In this document: in pieces, positions 26,740 through 36,240 of the stretch
Layout of the letters: each line of letters begins with the position of its first letter
Position numbering within the stretch: position 1 is the stretch's first letter
Source: Leptolyngbya sp. PLA1
GTDB taxonomy: Bacteria; Planctomycetota; Phycisphaerae; Phycisphaerales; UBA1924
Direction of reading: 5' to 3'
DNA length: 57,796 nucleotides
NCBI GenBank assembly: GCA_021405315.1
Contig: QWIH01000022.1
Span: 1-57,796, forward strand
Translations under genes and position numbers: made by a program
The notes under the pieces: model-generated
Told to the model about the DNA's origin: nothing
Databases searched by the model: none
The model's input: the letters and a program-made list of their open reading frames with translations, nothing else

Positions 26740-29700
26740 ATGCCGACGCCGCCTTCCGAAGCCACTCCCCAGCCTTCCAAGGCCGATGGGACGGGCCCCG
26801 AGCTGCCCAAACAGTACCGTCCCGCGGACCACGAGCGGGGCATCTGGGACCGCTGGGTCGCCGCTTCCGCCTTCCGCGCCGACCCCACCCGCGTCCTTGC
26901 GGGAGAAGCCCGGCCCTACAGCCTGCTGATCCCACCTCCCAACGTCACCGCGGCGCTGCACCTGGGCCACGCCCTCAACAACACGCTCCAGGACATCCTG
27001 GCCCGCGCCCACCGCATGCGGGGCTTCGAAACGCTCTGGATGCCCGGCACCGACCACGCCGGCATCGCCACGCAGGCCGTCGTCGAGAAGCGCCTCCGGA
27101 AGGAGGGCAAGCTCAGGGGCGCCCTCAAGCAGGCCTACACCCGCGACGCCTTCGTCGCCGAGATCCAAGCCTTCAAGGATGAGTACGAGGCCGTCATCAC
27201 AGGCCAGCTCAAGGCCATGGGTTGCTCCTGCGACTGGGACCGCCAGCGCTTCACGATGGACCCCATCTGTGCCCGCGCCGTCCGTGAGGCCTTTTTCCGT
27301 CTGTTCAAGGACGACCTCATCTACCGCGGCAAGCGCCTCGTGAACTGGGACCCTGTCCTCCAGACCGCCGTCGCCGACGACGAGTGCTACGACGAGGAGA
27401 TCGACGGCGCGTTCTACTACCTGCGCTACCCGCTCGTACACGCGGGGGCCACCGACCCCGCCCTCGCCGCGGGCTCGCGCGAAACGGACCCCATGCCCGT
27501 CACCTGGAGCGAGCTCGCCGCGCGGGGCTACCCCGGCGCCGAAGAACAGCCCGTGGACGCGCCCGCCTGGATCACCGTCGCCACCACCCGCCCGGAGACG
27601 TACCTGGGCGACACCGCCGTCGCCGTGAATCCGCAAGACCCGCGCGCCAAGGCCCTCCGAGGACTCTTCGTCGAACTCCCCCTTGTGGGACGCGTCATCC
27701 CCGTCATCGAGGACGACTACGTCGTGCTCCCGGAGCGCTTCGCACGCTCCGACGAGGAGAAGAGCGACCCGAAGGCCAGGATGGCCACCGGCTTCCTCAA
27801 GGTCACCCCCGCGCACGACCCCAACGACGCCGAGATCGGCCAACGCCACAACCTCGCTGCCATCAATGTCATGGCGCCCGATGGCTCCATCTCCGACGCC
27901 CACGGCTGGACCGACGTCGGCGACGCACGCCTCTTCGTCGGCAAGAAGCGAGAAGAAGCCCGCAAGATGGTCGTCCAGGAGTTCAAGGCCCGCACCCTGG
28001 GCGATGAACCTCTCTTCGAACGCAGCGCCCCGCATCGGCACAGCGTCAAGCACAGCGACCGCAGCAAGGCCATCGTCGAGCCCTACCTCTCCGACCAGTG
28101 GTACGTGAGGGTCACCGACCCCCGCCTTGCCCAGGCCGCGAACGACGCGCTCGTCCCCGAGCAGCGCACCTCCGGTGGTGGCAAGGGGCCGATGCGCTTC
28201 TTCCCCGGCCGCTACGCGAGGACCTTCGAGGGCTGGCACGACAACATCCGCGACTGGTGCATCTCCCGCCAGCTCTGGTGGGGGCATCGCATCCCCGTGT
28301 GGGTGAGGCAGACCGGCTGGGATGCCCCCGCAAGCCCTGCCTCGAAGCCGTCCGAGGATGTGCTCCGCAAGCTCCGCCAATGGCAGGACGAGGGCCGAGT
28401 CTGGTTCCGCGATCACCGCGCAGGATCGAGTGCCGCCGACGCGTCGATCTCGGGCGAGCGCCACGACTTCATCGAAGTCTGTGTCCGACACCAGGGCGAC
28501 GCCGAGATCATCGACTGCATCGAGGCCGATCACTACGAGCAGGACCCCGACGTCCTCGACACCTGGTTCTCCTCCGCCCTCTGGCCTCTTTCAACTCTCG
28601 GCTGGCCCGACACCGCGAAGGCCGCCGCGGACGACCCCCGCGCCGGCGGTGATTTCGACGCCCTCCTCCGCGCCTTCAACCCCACCACCTCTCTCTCCAC
28701 AGCACGCGAGATCATCACCCTCTGGGTCTCGCGCATGACCATGTTCAACCGGTACTTCAGGGGCCAGGACCTCTCCCTCGGCGCCGGCAGCGGCCCCGCG
28801 CCCTTCAGAGACGTCTTCATCCACGCCGTCATCCAGGACGGCGAAGGCCGAAAGATGTCCAAGTCCCTCGGCAACGGCGTGGACCCCCTCGACATCATCG
28901 CGACCCACGGCAGCGACGCCATGCGCTTCACCCTCGCCACCATGGCCACCAACACCCAGGATGTGCGGCTGCCCGTCCGCAAGGACCCCGCCACCGGCAA
29001 GAACACCAGCGAGAAGTTCGACCTGGGCCGCAACTTCGCCACCAAGCTCTGGAACGCCGCCCGCTTCGCCCTCGAGAAGCTCGACGCGCCACCCGCGTCC
29101 GGCACGGTCACGCCCGCATCCTTGCCGGACCGCTGGATGCTCTCCCGCCTCGCCCGCGCCATCGCCGAGTGCGACGCGGCGCTCGCCAACTACGAGTTCT
29201 CCGTCTACGCGAACACCTGCTACACCCTCCTCTGGAACGATTTCTGCGACTGGTACCTCGAAGCCGTCAAGCCCACCATCGCCAGCGACCCCGCGCAGCG
29301 CGCGGTCCTCCGCGCATCGCTCGACGCCATCCTCCGCCTGCTTCACCCCGTGATGCCCTACGTCACGGAGGTGCTCTACGGCGCCCTCTCCCGGCTGCCC
29401 GCCCCCGGCGTCAACGGGCTTCAACTCCCGGCTCCCCAGCGGGGCATGCTCGTGCGCGCCGCGTGGCCCGTCAGCGCCCCCACTCTCACAGACACCGACG
29501 CGGAAGCCTCCTTTGCACGCGTGCAGGCCCTGGTGTCCGCCGTGCGGGAAGTCCGCGCACAGCTCCAGGTCCCCTTCAAGCGCGCGATCACGCTCCACAT
29601 GCCGGACTCGGAGGCTCACGCGCTCGGGCCCGGCCTCGCCCTCGTGAACGCTCTGGCCAACATCGGCGCCGTGACCTCTGACGCGCCCGCCGGCCCCAGC

Positions 29701-29958
29701 ACCCCCATCACCATCGAGGGCCGGGAGTACCGCCTTTCCAACCTTGCCGACCAGATCGACGCCGGTGCCGAGAAAGACCGCCTCACCCGCCTCGTGGCGG
29801 ATCTCACAAAGTCCAAAGCCACGCTCGAGGGACGCCTCGCCAACCCGGGCTACGCCCAGAAGGCCCCCCCCCATATGGTTCAGCAGACCAAGGACCAGCT
29901 CGCCAAGGCCGAGGCCGAACTCGCTGCCGCGAGCACCGCACTGGAGGCACTGGGATGA
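26740..29958 (+). CDS. valS: Valyl-tRNA synthetase
   Basis: 1072 residues. Class I signatures are clear: LHLGHALNNTLQD (HIGH form, ~75), WMPGTDHAGIATQ, the editing-domain TTRPETYLGDTAVAV, and GRKMSKSLGNGVDP (KMSKS). The anticodon-binding domain and a C-terminal coiled-coil (KDRLTRLVADLTKSKATLEG, PGYAQKAPPHMVQQTKDQLA) follow, as in bacterial ValRS. It charges tRNA-Val in the cytoplasm. Somewhat longer than E. coli ValRS because of insertions near 480-530 and 600-640. ATG 26740 is preferred; 26701 overlaps the divergent gene start. The TGA overlaps the next ATG by 4 bases. Confidence 0.97.
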   Translation: MPTPPSEATPQPSKADGTGPELPKQYRPADHERGIWDRWVAASAFRADPTRVLAGEARPYSLLIPPPNVTAALHLGHALNNTLQDILARAHRMRGFETLWMPGTDHAGIATQAVVEKRLRKEGKLRGALKQAYTRDAFVAEIQAFKDEYEAVITGQLKAMGCSCDWDRQRFTMDPICARAVREAFFRLFKDDLIYRGKRLVNWDPVLQTAVADDECYDEEIDGAFYYLRYPLVHAGATDPALAAGSRETDPMPVTWSELAARGYPGAEEQPVDAPAWITVATTRPETYLGDTAVAVNPQDPRAKALRGLFVELPLVGRVIPVIEDDYVVLPERFARSDEEKSDPKARMATGFLKVTPAHDPNDAEIGQRHNLAAINVMAPDGSISDAHGWTDVGDARLFVGKKREEARKMVVQEFKARTLGDEPLFERSAPHRHSVKHSDRSKAIVEPYLSDQWYVRVTDPRLAQAANDALVPEQRTSGGGKGPMRFFPGRYARTFEGWHDNIRDWCISRQLWWGHRIPVWVRQTGWDAPASPASKPSEDVLRKLRQWQDEGRVWFRDHRAGSSAADASISGERHDFIEVCVRHQGDAEIIDCIEADHYEQDPDVLDTWFSSALWPLSTLGWPDTAKAAADDPRAGGDFDALLRAFNPTTSLSTAREIITLWVSRMTMFNRYFRGQDLSLGAGSGPAPFRDVFIHAVIQDGEGRKMSKSLGNGVDPLDIIATHGSDAMRFTLATMATNTQDVRLPVRKDPATGKNTSEKFDLGRNFATKLWNAARFALEKLDAPPASGTVTPASLPDRWMLSRLARAIAECDAALANYEFSVYANTCYTLLWNDFCDWYLEAVKPTIASDPAQRAVLRASLDAILRLLHPVMPYVTEVLYGALSRLPAPGVNGLQLPAPQRGMLVRAAWPVSAPTLTDTDAEASFARVQALVSAVREVRAQLQVPFKRAITLHMPDSEAHALGPGLALVNALANIGAVTSDAPAGPSTPITIEGREYRLSNLADQIDAGAEKDRLTRLVADLTKSKATLEGRLANPGYAQKAPPHMVQQTKDQLAKAEAELAAASTALEALG

Positions 29959-31016
29959 CCCCGCGATGGTTGCTGCCGGCCTTCATGCTCGCCGCCACCA
30001 TCGCCGGCTGCACCGGCCCCGGCCCCGCATCTCCCACCTCGCTCCCGGCGATCCCGGACGTGGGGTCCGCACCCGTCGATCCCGCGGCGATCGTGATCGC
30101 CGACGAGCCCTGGACCTTCGAGTCCAAGGACGGCAGGCTCCTCCGCACACCCTCCTACAAGGTCTACACCACGGTCACCAAGCCCCAGCTCGTCGACCGC
30201 ATCCCCATCTTCCTCGAACGTTGCCTCATCCACTACACCTCCGCGCTGGGCGAACTCCCGAGCCCGCCCTCGCCCATGGAGACCTACCTCCTCGCCACCC
30301 GCCCCCAGTGGGAGCGCCAGACCCAGCGCATCATGGGCTCCGACGCCGACGTCTACCTCCGCATCCAGCGGGGCGGGTTCGCCTCCGGAGGCAAGGCCGT
30401 CCTGTACGACATCGGCCCGCGTGACACCTTCGCGATCACCGCCCACGAAGGTTGGCACCAGTACACGCAGCGCACGTTCCGCTCGCCTCTCCCTGTCGCC
30501 CTCGAAGAAGGCATCGCAACCTACATGGAGGGCTTCCGCTGGAGCCAGCAGTCCGCCGACGCGCCCCGGTTCCTGCCCTGGGCGAACTTCGAGCGCTTCG
30601 AGCAGCTCCGCCGCGACACAGCCGCGGGGCGCCTCGTCCCCCTCGCGGTGCTCCAGCAGAGCACCCCGCAGGAGATCATCGCGGAGAATCCAGACCGTGC
30701 GCTCACCTACTACGCGCAGGTCTGGGCCCTCATCCACTTCCTCAATGAGGCCGACGAGGGCAAGTACGCGCCCGCCCTCCGCTCCATGCTCCGCGACGCC
30801 GCCGAGGGTCAGCTCATCCCGAAGGTCCGAGCCGCGCACGGCGGGCGGGCCGCCAGCGCGCTGCTCACCCGCCGCACCGGCGTCGACGTCATCGGCCTGT
30901 ACACGGGCCACAGCGCGGACTCCCTCGAGGAGTCCTACCGCGCGTTCATCGATCGCGTCGTGCGGGTCGGGTCCCGCCAGCGCATCGCCGCCGGCGAATC
31001 GCCGCTCGGCCAGTAG
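29955..31016 (+). CDS. Lipoprotein with HEGWH metallopeptidase-like motif
   Basis: 353 residues with a lipoprotein signal peptide (lipobox IAGC at ~19). Residues ~155-195 hold AITAHEGWHQYTQRTF and, ~20 residues on, ALEEGIATYMEG, a gluzincin-like HExxH...E arrangement resembling peptidase MA-type or DUF1570-like domains. A zinc-dependent peptidase anchored in the envelope is likely but activity is unproven. It is translationally coupled to valS (ATGA overlap), an unusual partner, which may simply reflect tight packing. It ends 6 bases from the convergent nusG stop. Confidence 0.72.
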   Translation: MTPRWLLPAFMLAATIAGCTGPGPASPTSLPAIPDVGSAPVDPAAIVIADEPWTFESKDGRLLRTPSYKVYTTVTKPQLVDRIPIFLERCLIHYTSALGELPSPPSPMETYLLATRPQWERQTQRIMGSDADVYLRIQRGGFASGGKAVLYDIGPRDTFAITAHEGWHQYTQRTFRSPLPVALEEGIATYMEGFRWSQQSADAPRFLPWANFERFEQLRRDTAAGRLVPLAVLQQSTPQEIIAENPDRALTYYAQVWALIHFLNEADEGKYAPALRSMLRDAAEGQLIPKVRAAHGGRAASALLTRRTGVDVIGLYTGHSADSLEESYRAFIDRVVRVGSRQRIAAGESPLGQ

Positions 31017-31022
31017 CGTCGC

Positions 31023-31652
31023 TCAGGCCTCGTCGGCCTTGCCGATCTGCCACTCCTCGAGCTCGATCGGCGCCTGACGCCCGAAGATCGTCACCAGCAC
31101 CTTCACGCGGCCCTTCTCCGGGTCCAGCTCGTCCACCGTTCCCTCGTACCCCTGGAACGGCCCTTCCTTGATCACGACGTGCTCGCCCTTCGAGAACACC
31201 AGCTTGATCGTGGGCTGGTCCTCGGGCTTGCGGCTGTCGCGGAGCATCTTCTCGATCTCGTGCTCCTTCATCGCCGTGGGGCGCCCCGCCGTCCCGACGA
31301 AGTCCCCCACGCCCGTGGTCTCCTTGATCAGGAAGAACACGTCCTGGGGGATGCGCCCGTCCGGCTCCAGCTTCATCTCGACGAAGACATATCCCGGGTA
31401 GAGCTTGGTCTCCGTGATCCGCTGCTTCCCCGCCTTGATCGTCTTGGTCTTCTCGGTCGGCACCAGGATGCGCCCCACCAGGTGCCCCATGTTCTCGATC
31501 TTCACCTTGCGCAGGAGCGTCTCCCGCACCGAAGACTCCTTGTTGGAGGCCACCCGGAGCACGAACCAGTTCATGCCGTCCTGGCGGAGAGGCTCGTCGG
31601 CCCGCAACAGATCGCCGCGCTCGGGCTGGGACTGCACGTTGTGATCGGACAT
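31023..31652 (-). CDS. nusG: Transcription termination/antitermination factor NusG
   Basis: 209 residues. The NGN domain (MNWFVLRVASNKESSVRETL ... KLYPGYVFVEMKL, DVFFLIKETTGVGDFVG) and KOW domain (FSKGEHVVIKEGPFQGYEGT ... VKVLVTIFGRQAPIELEEWQ) are intact. An N-terminal ~25-residue polar extension precedes the NGN domain. NusG binds RNA polymerase and couples it to Rho or the ribosome. ATG 31652 has AGAGG upstream; the frame to 31835 overlaps secE and is rejected. It follows secE in the classical order, but rplK does not follow; a convergent lipoprotein gene abuts it. Confidence 0.96.
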   Translation of the reverse strand: MSDHNVQSQPERGDLLRADEPLRQDGMNWFVLRVASNKESSVRETLLRKVKIENMGHLVGRILVPTEKTKTIKAGKQRITETKLYPGYVFVEMKLEPDGRIPQDVFFLIKETTGVGDFVGTAGRPTAMKEHEIEKMLRDSRKPEDQPTIKLVFSKGEHVVIKEGPFQGYEGTVDELDPEKGRVKVLVTIFGRQAPIELEEWQIGKADEA

Positions 31653-31782
31653 GGTGAACCTCTTGGTGAAGACGGCGGACGGCGCCCGTTCGGGAGCCGC
31701 CGCAAGCAGCGCGGGCAACACATACGTACGTCGGACGCCCTGAAAGCCCCGCCGCCTCCCCACGAGGCGGGCTGGACCCGGG

Positions 31783-32631
31783 CTACATGAGCTTCGTGAC
31801 CTGCACCAGCAGCCGCAGGCCGAAGTCGAACACAAAGATCAGGAAGGCGATGAAGAACGTCGCGAAAATCACCACCGAGGTGGTGTCGATGATGACCTTG
31901 CGCGTGGACCAGTTGACCTTTTTCATCTCGCCGTCGGTGGCGATGAGGAAATCCACGGACCCGGGCTTCGAGGCGACCAGCCGCCATCCGACGATCAGGC
32001 CGGCCAGCAGCAGCAGCCCCGCAACGCCCGCCTGCACGTACCCCCGGGGGAAGAGCGGGATCGGCATAGGCCTGGAGACCAGCGCCACCAGCGTCGGCGT
32101 TCCCGCCGGGCCGGCCTCGATCCGCTGCACGTCTCGGGCCGTGCGGTTCGCGTCCGTGATGGTGATCCCCTTGACGACCAGCGCCCCGGAGTCCGCCCCG
32201 GCGCCCTCAAAGGCCTCCGCCGTTGCGGTGCCGATCTGCACCGGCTTGTTGTCCTCAAGCGCCTGGAGCACCACCGCGGTCCCTGCCTGGGGTACCCCCC
32301 TCATCTCGCTCAGGGGCAGAGACCACGTCGGCGCGGGGGGCTGATAGGCCTCCAGCTCGTTCGCGGCCCACGCCGCCGCCAGCATCGCGAAGATGCCGAT
32401 CGCCAGCGCGGTCCCGATCCGCACCCAGTACCCCTGGCCGAACTTGTAGATGCCGAACCAGCGACGACCGCCCGCCCCGCCCCCGAAATCCCGGGATGTG
32501 GGTGGCTCATCGCCGCCGTTGCCGGCGGAATCACGGCGGGAGGGACTCGAACCCGCAACCTGCGGTTTTGGAAACCGCTGCTCTACCAATTGAGCTACCG
32601 CCGTAGTGTTTTCTGGCTTCGATTCGGACAC
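31783..32631 (-). CDS. secE: Preprotein translocase subunit SecE (start uncertain, overlaps tRNA-Trp)
   Basis: The C-terminal core (DGEMKKVNWSTRKVIIDTTS then a membrane helix, SVVIFATFFIAFLIFVFDFG) is diagnostic of SecE. Two more helices precede it (IGTALAIGIFAMLAAAWAA and AGVAGLLLLAGLIVGW), separated by a ~75-residue beta-like periplasmic loop not found in E. coli SecE. The frame's conserved start WFGIYKFGQGYW lies just after tRNA-Trp. Between the tRNA and that segment no ATG, GTG or TTG occurs in frame. The only ATG is 32631, upstream of the tRNA, so the drawn N-terminus includes translated tRNA sequence and is doubtful. A TTG inside the tRNA and a GTG at 32424 are the other options. Confidence 0.88.
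   Translation of the reverse strand: MSESKPENTTAVAQLVEQRFPKPQVAGSSPSRRDSAGNGGDEPPTSRDFGGGAGGRRWFGIYKFGQGYWVRIGTALAIGIFAMLAAAWAANELEAYQPPAPTWSLPLSEMRGVPQAGTAVVLQALEDNKPVQIGTATAEAFEGAGADSGALVVKGITITDANRTARDVQRIEAGPAGTPTLVALVSRPMPIPLFPRGYVQAGVAGLLLLAGLIVGWRLVASKPGSVDFLIATDGEMKKVNWSTRKVIIDTTSVVIFATFFIAFLIFVFDFGLRLLVQVTKLM
32532..32604 (-). tRNA. tRNA-Trp (CCA)
   Basis: 73 nt with a perfect 7-bp acceptor stem (ACGGCGG/CCGCCGT), D arm GCTCAATTGGTAGAGC, anticodon stem GCGGT/ACCGC with loop TTCCAAA (anticodon CCA) and T loop TTCGAGT. One mismatch occurs in the T stem. The discriminator is G and the 3' CCA is not encoded. It lies between rpmG and secE, a classical position. Confidence 0.95.
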
Positions 32632-32700
32632 GGAACCCTATCCTGAAAAGAGGGAGCAAAGCACCGCGATCACACGCTCGATCCAGCCGAATCCGCCGGG

Positions 32701-32883
32701 CTACTTGCGCTTGACCTTGTGGCGCGTGTGCTTGCGCAGGCGGGGCGAGTACTTCATCAGCCCCTCCTTCAGCCCCTCGGGCATCCCGCCCTTGGTGTTG
32801 ACCGAGCTGCGGTAGTTCAGGTCGCCGCACTCGCTGCACTGGAGCCACACGTACTCACGGGCCATGGACTTCTTCTTGGCCAT
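32701..32883 (-). CDS. rpmG: 50S ribosomal protein L33
   Basis: 60 residues. The start MAKKKSMAREYVWLQCSECG, the SSVNTKGG segment and the KYSPRLRKHTRHKVKRK tail are typical of L33. One CxxC (C16, C19) is present, while the second CxxC of zinc-binding L33 is replaced by YSPRL, so a full zinc ribbon is unlikely. It sits between tuf and tRNA-Trp as in many bacteria. Confidence 0.95.
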   Translation of the reverse strand: MAKKKSMAREYVWLQCSECGDLNYRSSVNTKGGMPEGLKEGLMKYSPRLRKHTRHKVKRK

Positions 32884-33041
32884 ACAAACCTCTCCGCCCC
32901 TGGGGCGGGGTAGAACATCCTTGCGACGTCGGAAGAGCTCGCCGCCCCCGGACCTCCCGGGCTTGGCACTCCGCGCTCTCCGTAGAAACCACCGTCCGGA
33001 CCTTGCGGCCCGGACGGCAGAAAACTGTAGGCCCTCAGGAG

Positions 33042-33061
33042 CCCGCGGGTTCAGCCGCGGG
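33042..33061 (-). terminator. Possible hairpin terminator after tuf
   Basis: A 7-bp GC stem (33042-33048 with 33055-33061) lies 14 bases after the tuf stop. It has no T-run. A second 8-bp hairpin follows at 32992-33017. They may be processing or attenuation sites rather than terminators. Confidence 0.35.
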
Positions 33062-33075
33062 TGCCTTGGGGGCGA

Positions 33076-34278
<1,203 letters not shown>

Positions 34279-34476
34279 GGGAGATGCCTCCAAAGAGATG
34301 GACGCGAGACCCTTGTAGAAGGTCCGGGGCGGGGTCTCCCATCGCGCCTCCACCGGACCAGCGAACGCAGTCTGCCCTGCTCGACGGTTGCCAAAGCCGC
34401 CGATCCAGGTTGAGCAAGTGCGGGGACAGTCCGCCCTCACAAAGACGCCGGCACGACGCCAACGCCTTCCCGGAAA

Positions 34477-34548
<72 letters not shown>

Positions 34549-34555
34549 ACAAATC

Positions 34556-34585
34556 ACTGTAATTTCAGGTCTTAGGGCAGCCCAA
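34556..34585 (-). promoter_or_regulatory. Promoter of the tRNA-Thr-tuf cluster
   Basis: On the minus strand TTGGGC (34585-34580) and TACAGT (34561-34556) are separated by 18 nt. The -10 ends 7 nt before the mature tRNA-Thr 5' end, so transcription would begin at the tRNA itself. Confidence 0.55.
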
Positions 34586-34768
34586 CCGGCCCGCCGACCC
34601 GCCCGGGCGCGGACGGACGTACCGGTCCCGGGGGGTGGATGGTAGCGGCGTCCGGCCCCCGGTCAAACGCCCACCCAGGACGTCCCCTTTCGTCCCAGAA
34701 GGCGGCACCTCGCCTCCGCCACGACATACGCTCTTCCCCCCGCGCCCGCGGGCGCATCGGAGCTGCAC

Positions 34769-35260
34769 ATGCCCTCCTTCGACATCGTTTCCCGCGCCAA
34801 CTTCGCCGAGCTCGACAACGCGATCAACAACGCCAAAAAGGCCGTTGCCGCCCGCTTCGACTTCCGCGGCGCCCACACGGAGATCACCGTCGATCAGAAG
34901 GAGAAGAAGCTCAAGCTGGTCGGCGACGACGCCACCAAGCTCCGGGGGCTCCGCGAGATGTTCGAGACCGCCGCCCAGCGCCGGGGCATCGCACTCCGCA
35001 CCTTCGCATGGGGCGAGCAGGAACCGACCCTCGCCGGCCGGCTGAAGTGGGAAGCCAAGATCCAGGACGGCATCGAGCAGGAAAAAGCCAAGCAGATCGT
35101 CCGAATCGTGAAGGACTCCAAGATGAAGGTCCAGGCCTCTATCCAGGGCGAGGAACTCCGCGTCACCGGCAAGCAGATCGACGACCTTCAGGCGGTGATG
35201 AAACTCCTCGACGGGTCCGACCTCGGCCTCCCACTTCAGTACGTGAACCTCAAGAGTTGA
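34769..35260 (+). CDS. YajQ-family nucleotide/RNA-binding protein
   Basis: 163 residues. The start MPSFDIVSRANFAELDNAIN, FDFRGAHTEI, and the end GSDLGLPLQYVNLKS are hallmarks of the YajQ/DUF520 family, a double ferredoxin-fold protein reported to bind nucleotides, tRNA and cyclic-di-GMP in various bacteria. It is cytosolic. No pathway is implied by context. DinB follows after 11 bases. A TACGCT hexamer ~35 bases upstream could be its -10. Confidence 0.94.
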   Translation: MPSFDIVSRANFAELDNAINNAKKAVAARFDFRGAHTEITVDQKEKKLKLVGDDATKLRGLREMFETAAQRRGIALRTFAWGEQEPTLAGRLKWEAKIQDGIEQEKAKQIVRIVKDSKMKVQASIQGEELRVTGKQIDDLQAVMKLLDGSDLGLPLQYVNLKS

Positions 35261-35271
35261 AGGAGCCGCCC

Positions 35272-35790
35272 ATGCGCCGCCAGGACCTGCTCGCCGAATC
35301 CGTCCTCATGAGCAAGCCCCTCGTCCTCCGCTTCCTTCCGGGGTTCGACGACTCCAACGCCACACGCCAGGCCCCGAACCTCCCCAACCACGCCGTCTGG
35401 AGCCTGGGGCACCTGGCCCTCACCATGCACCGGGTTGCGGAGAAGCTCGACGGCGTCCCGCTCCCCGGGGACACCTTCGCGCCGGGCCCCGCGGGCGATG
35501 CACGCCGCTTCGCGACCGAATCCGTGTCGTTCAACTCCGAGCCCGCGGACACGCCCGCCAACTACCCGCCGCTGGCCCGCGCCGTCGAGATCTTCGAGAA
35601 GGCGTGCGACCGCCTCGCCGCCGCGGCTCGCCACGCCACGGACGCGGTGCTCGACGCGCCTACGCCCTGGGGCGCCACGACCGTCCCCGTCTGGACCCTG
35701 GTGCTCCGGATGTCGTTCCACAACGGCATCCACACCGGCCAGCTCACGGACCTCCGACGCAGCCTGGGCTTCAAGCGCGTCCTGAGTTGA
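35272..35790 (+). CDS. DinB-family protein
   Basis: 172 residues with AAGGAG overlapping the YajQ stop. The pattern PNHAVWSLGHLALTMHRVAE and late MSFHNGIHTGQLTDLRRSLG places metal-binding His residues at the positions expected of the DinB/YfiT four-helix fold. Members include thiol-dependent transferases and many uncharacterised proteins, so the reaction is not defined. Its start matches the family N-terminus (RRQDLLAESV). It probably shares a transcript with the YajQ gene, though no functional link is known. Confidence 0.85.
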   Translation: MRRQDLLAESVLMSKPLVLRFLPGFDDSNATRQAPNLPNHAVWSLGHLALTMHRVAEKLDGVPLPGDTFAPGPAGDARRFATESVSFNSEPADTPANYPPLARAVEIFEKACDRLAAAARHATDAVLDAPTPWGATTVPVWTLVLRMSFHNGIHTGQLTDLRRSLGFKRVLS

Positions 35791-35826
35791 ACGCCGCGCC
35801 CCCGCGCGCTGCGCTCCGGGGGAGCC

Positions 35827-36240
35827 TCACGGCACCGGGTCGTTCACCGTTGGGGCGCTGGCGAACGGGATGGCCCTGCCGGTCGCGTCCACCGAGACCA
35901 TCACGATGGTCGCGCTCGTCACGGGCACGGTCTGCGCGGACGCGAACCGCTCCGCCTCGACCTCTACCTGAACGGTCACGCTCTTGGTGCCGGCGCGCGC
36001 CGTCCGCGTGTAGAGGTTGACGACGTCACCCAGGTGAACGGGCATCTTGAAGTCCACACGGTCCAGCGCCGCGGTCACCCAGCGGTGCCGCCCGAGCCGT
36101 CGCGCGTGGATGGCCCCGGCCTGGTCGATGAGGCTGAGGATCACCCCGCCGAAGATCGTGCCGTAATGGTTCGTGTCGCGGGGCAGGGTCGCCACGCGCA
36201 GGGCCAGGGACCGCTCGCTGTCGCAGGATGCACCGCTCAT
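35827..36240 (-). CDS. Acyl-CoA thioesterase, YciA/hotdog family
   Basis: 137 residues. [34 protein letters not shown] and [18 protein letters not shown] are typical of YciA-type acyl-CoA hydrolases (hotdog fold, catalytic Asp in the D-Q-A-G helix). It should hydrolyse acyl-CoA to CoA and free acid in the cytosol. Its ATG overlaps the gcvP stop by 4 bases (ATGA), so the two are translated together. A link between glycine cleavage and acyl-CoA hydrolysis is not obvious. Confidence 0.88.
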   Translation of the reverse strand: MSGASCDSERSLALRVATLPRDTNHYGTIFGGVILSLIDQAGAIHARRLGRHRWVTAALDRVDFKMPVHLGDVVNLYTRTARAGTKSVTVQVEVEAERFASAQTVPVTSATIVMVSVDATGRAIPFASAPTVNDPVP

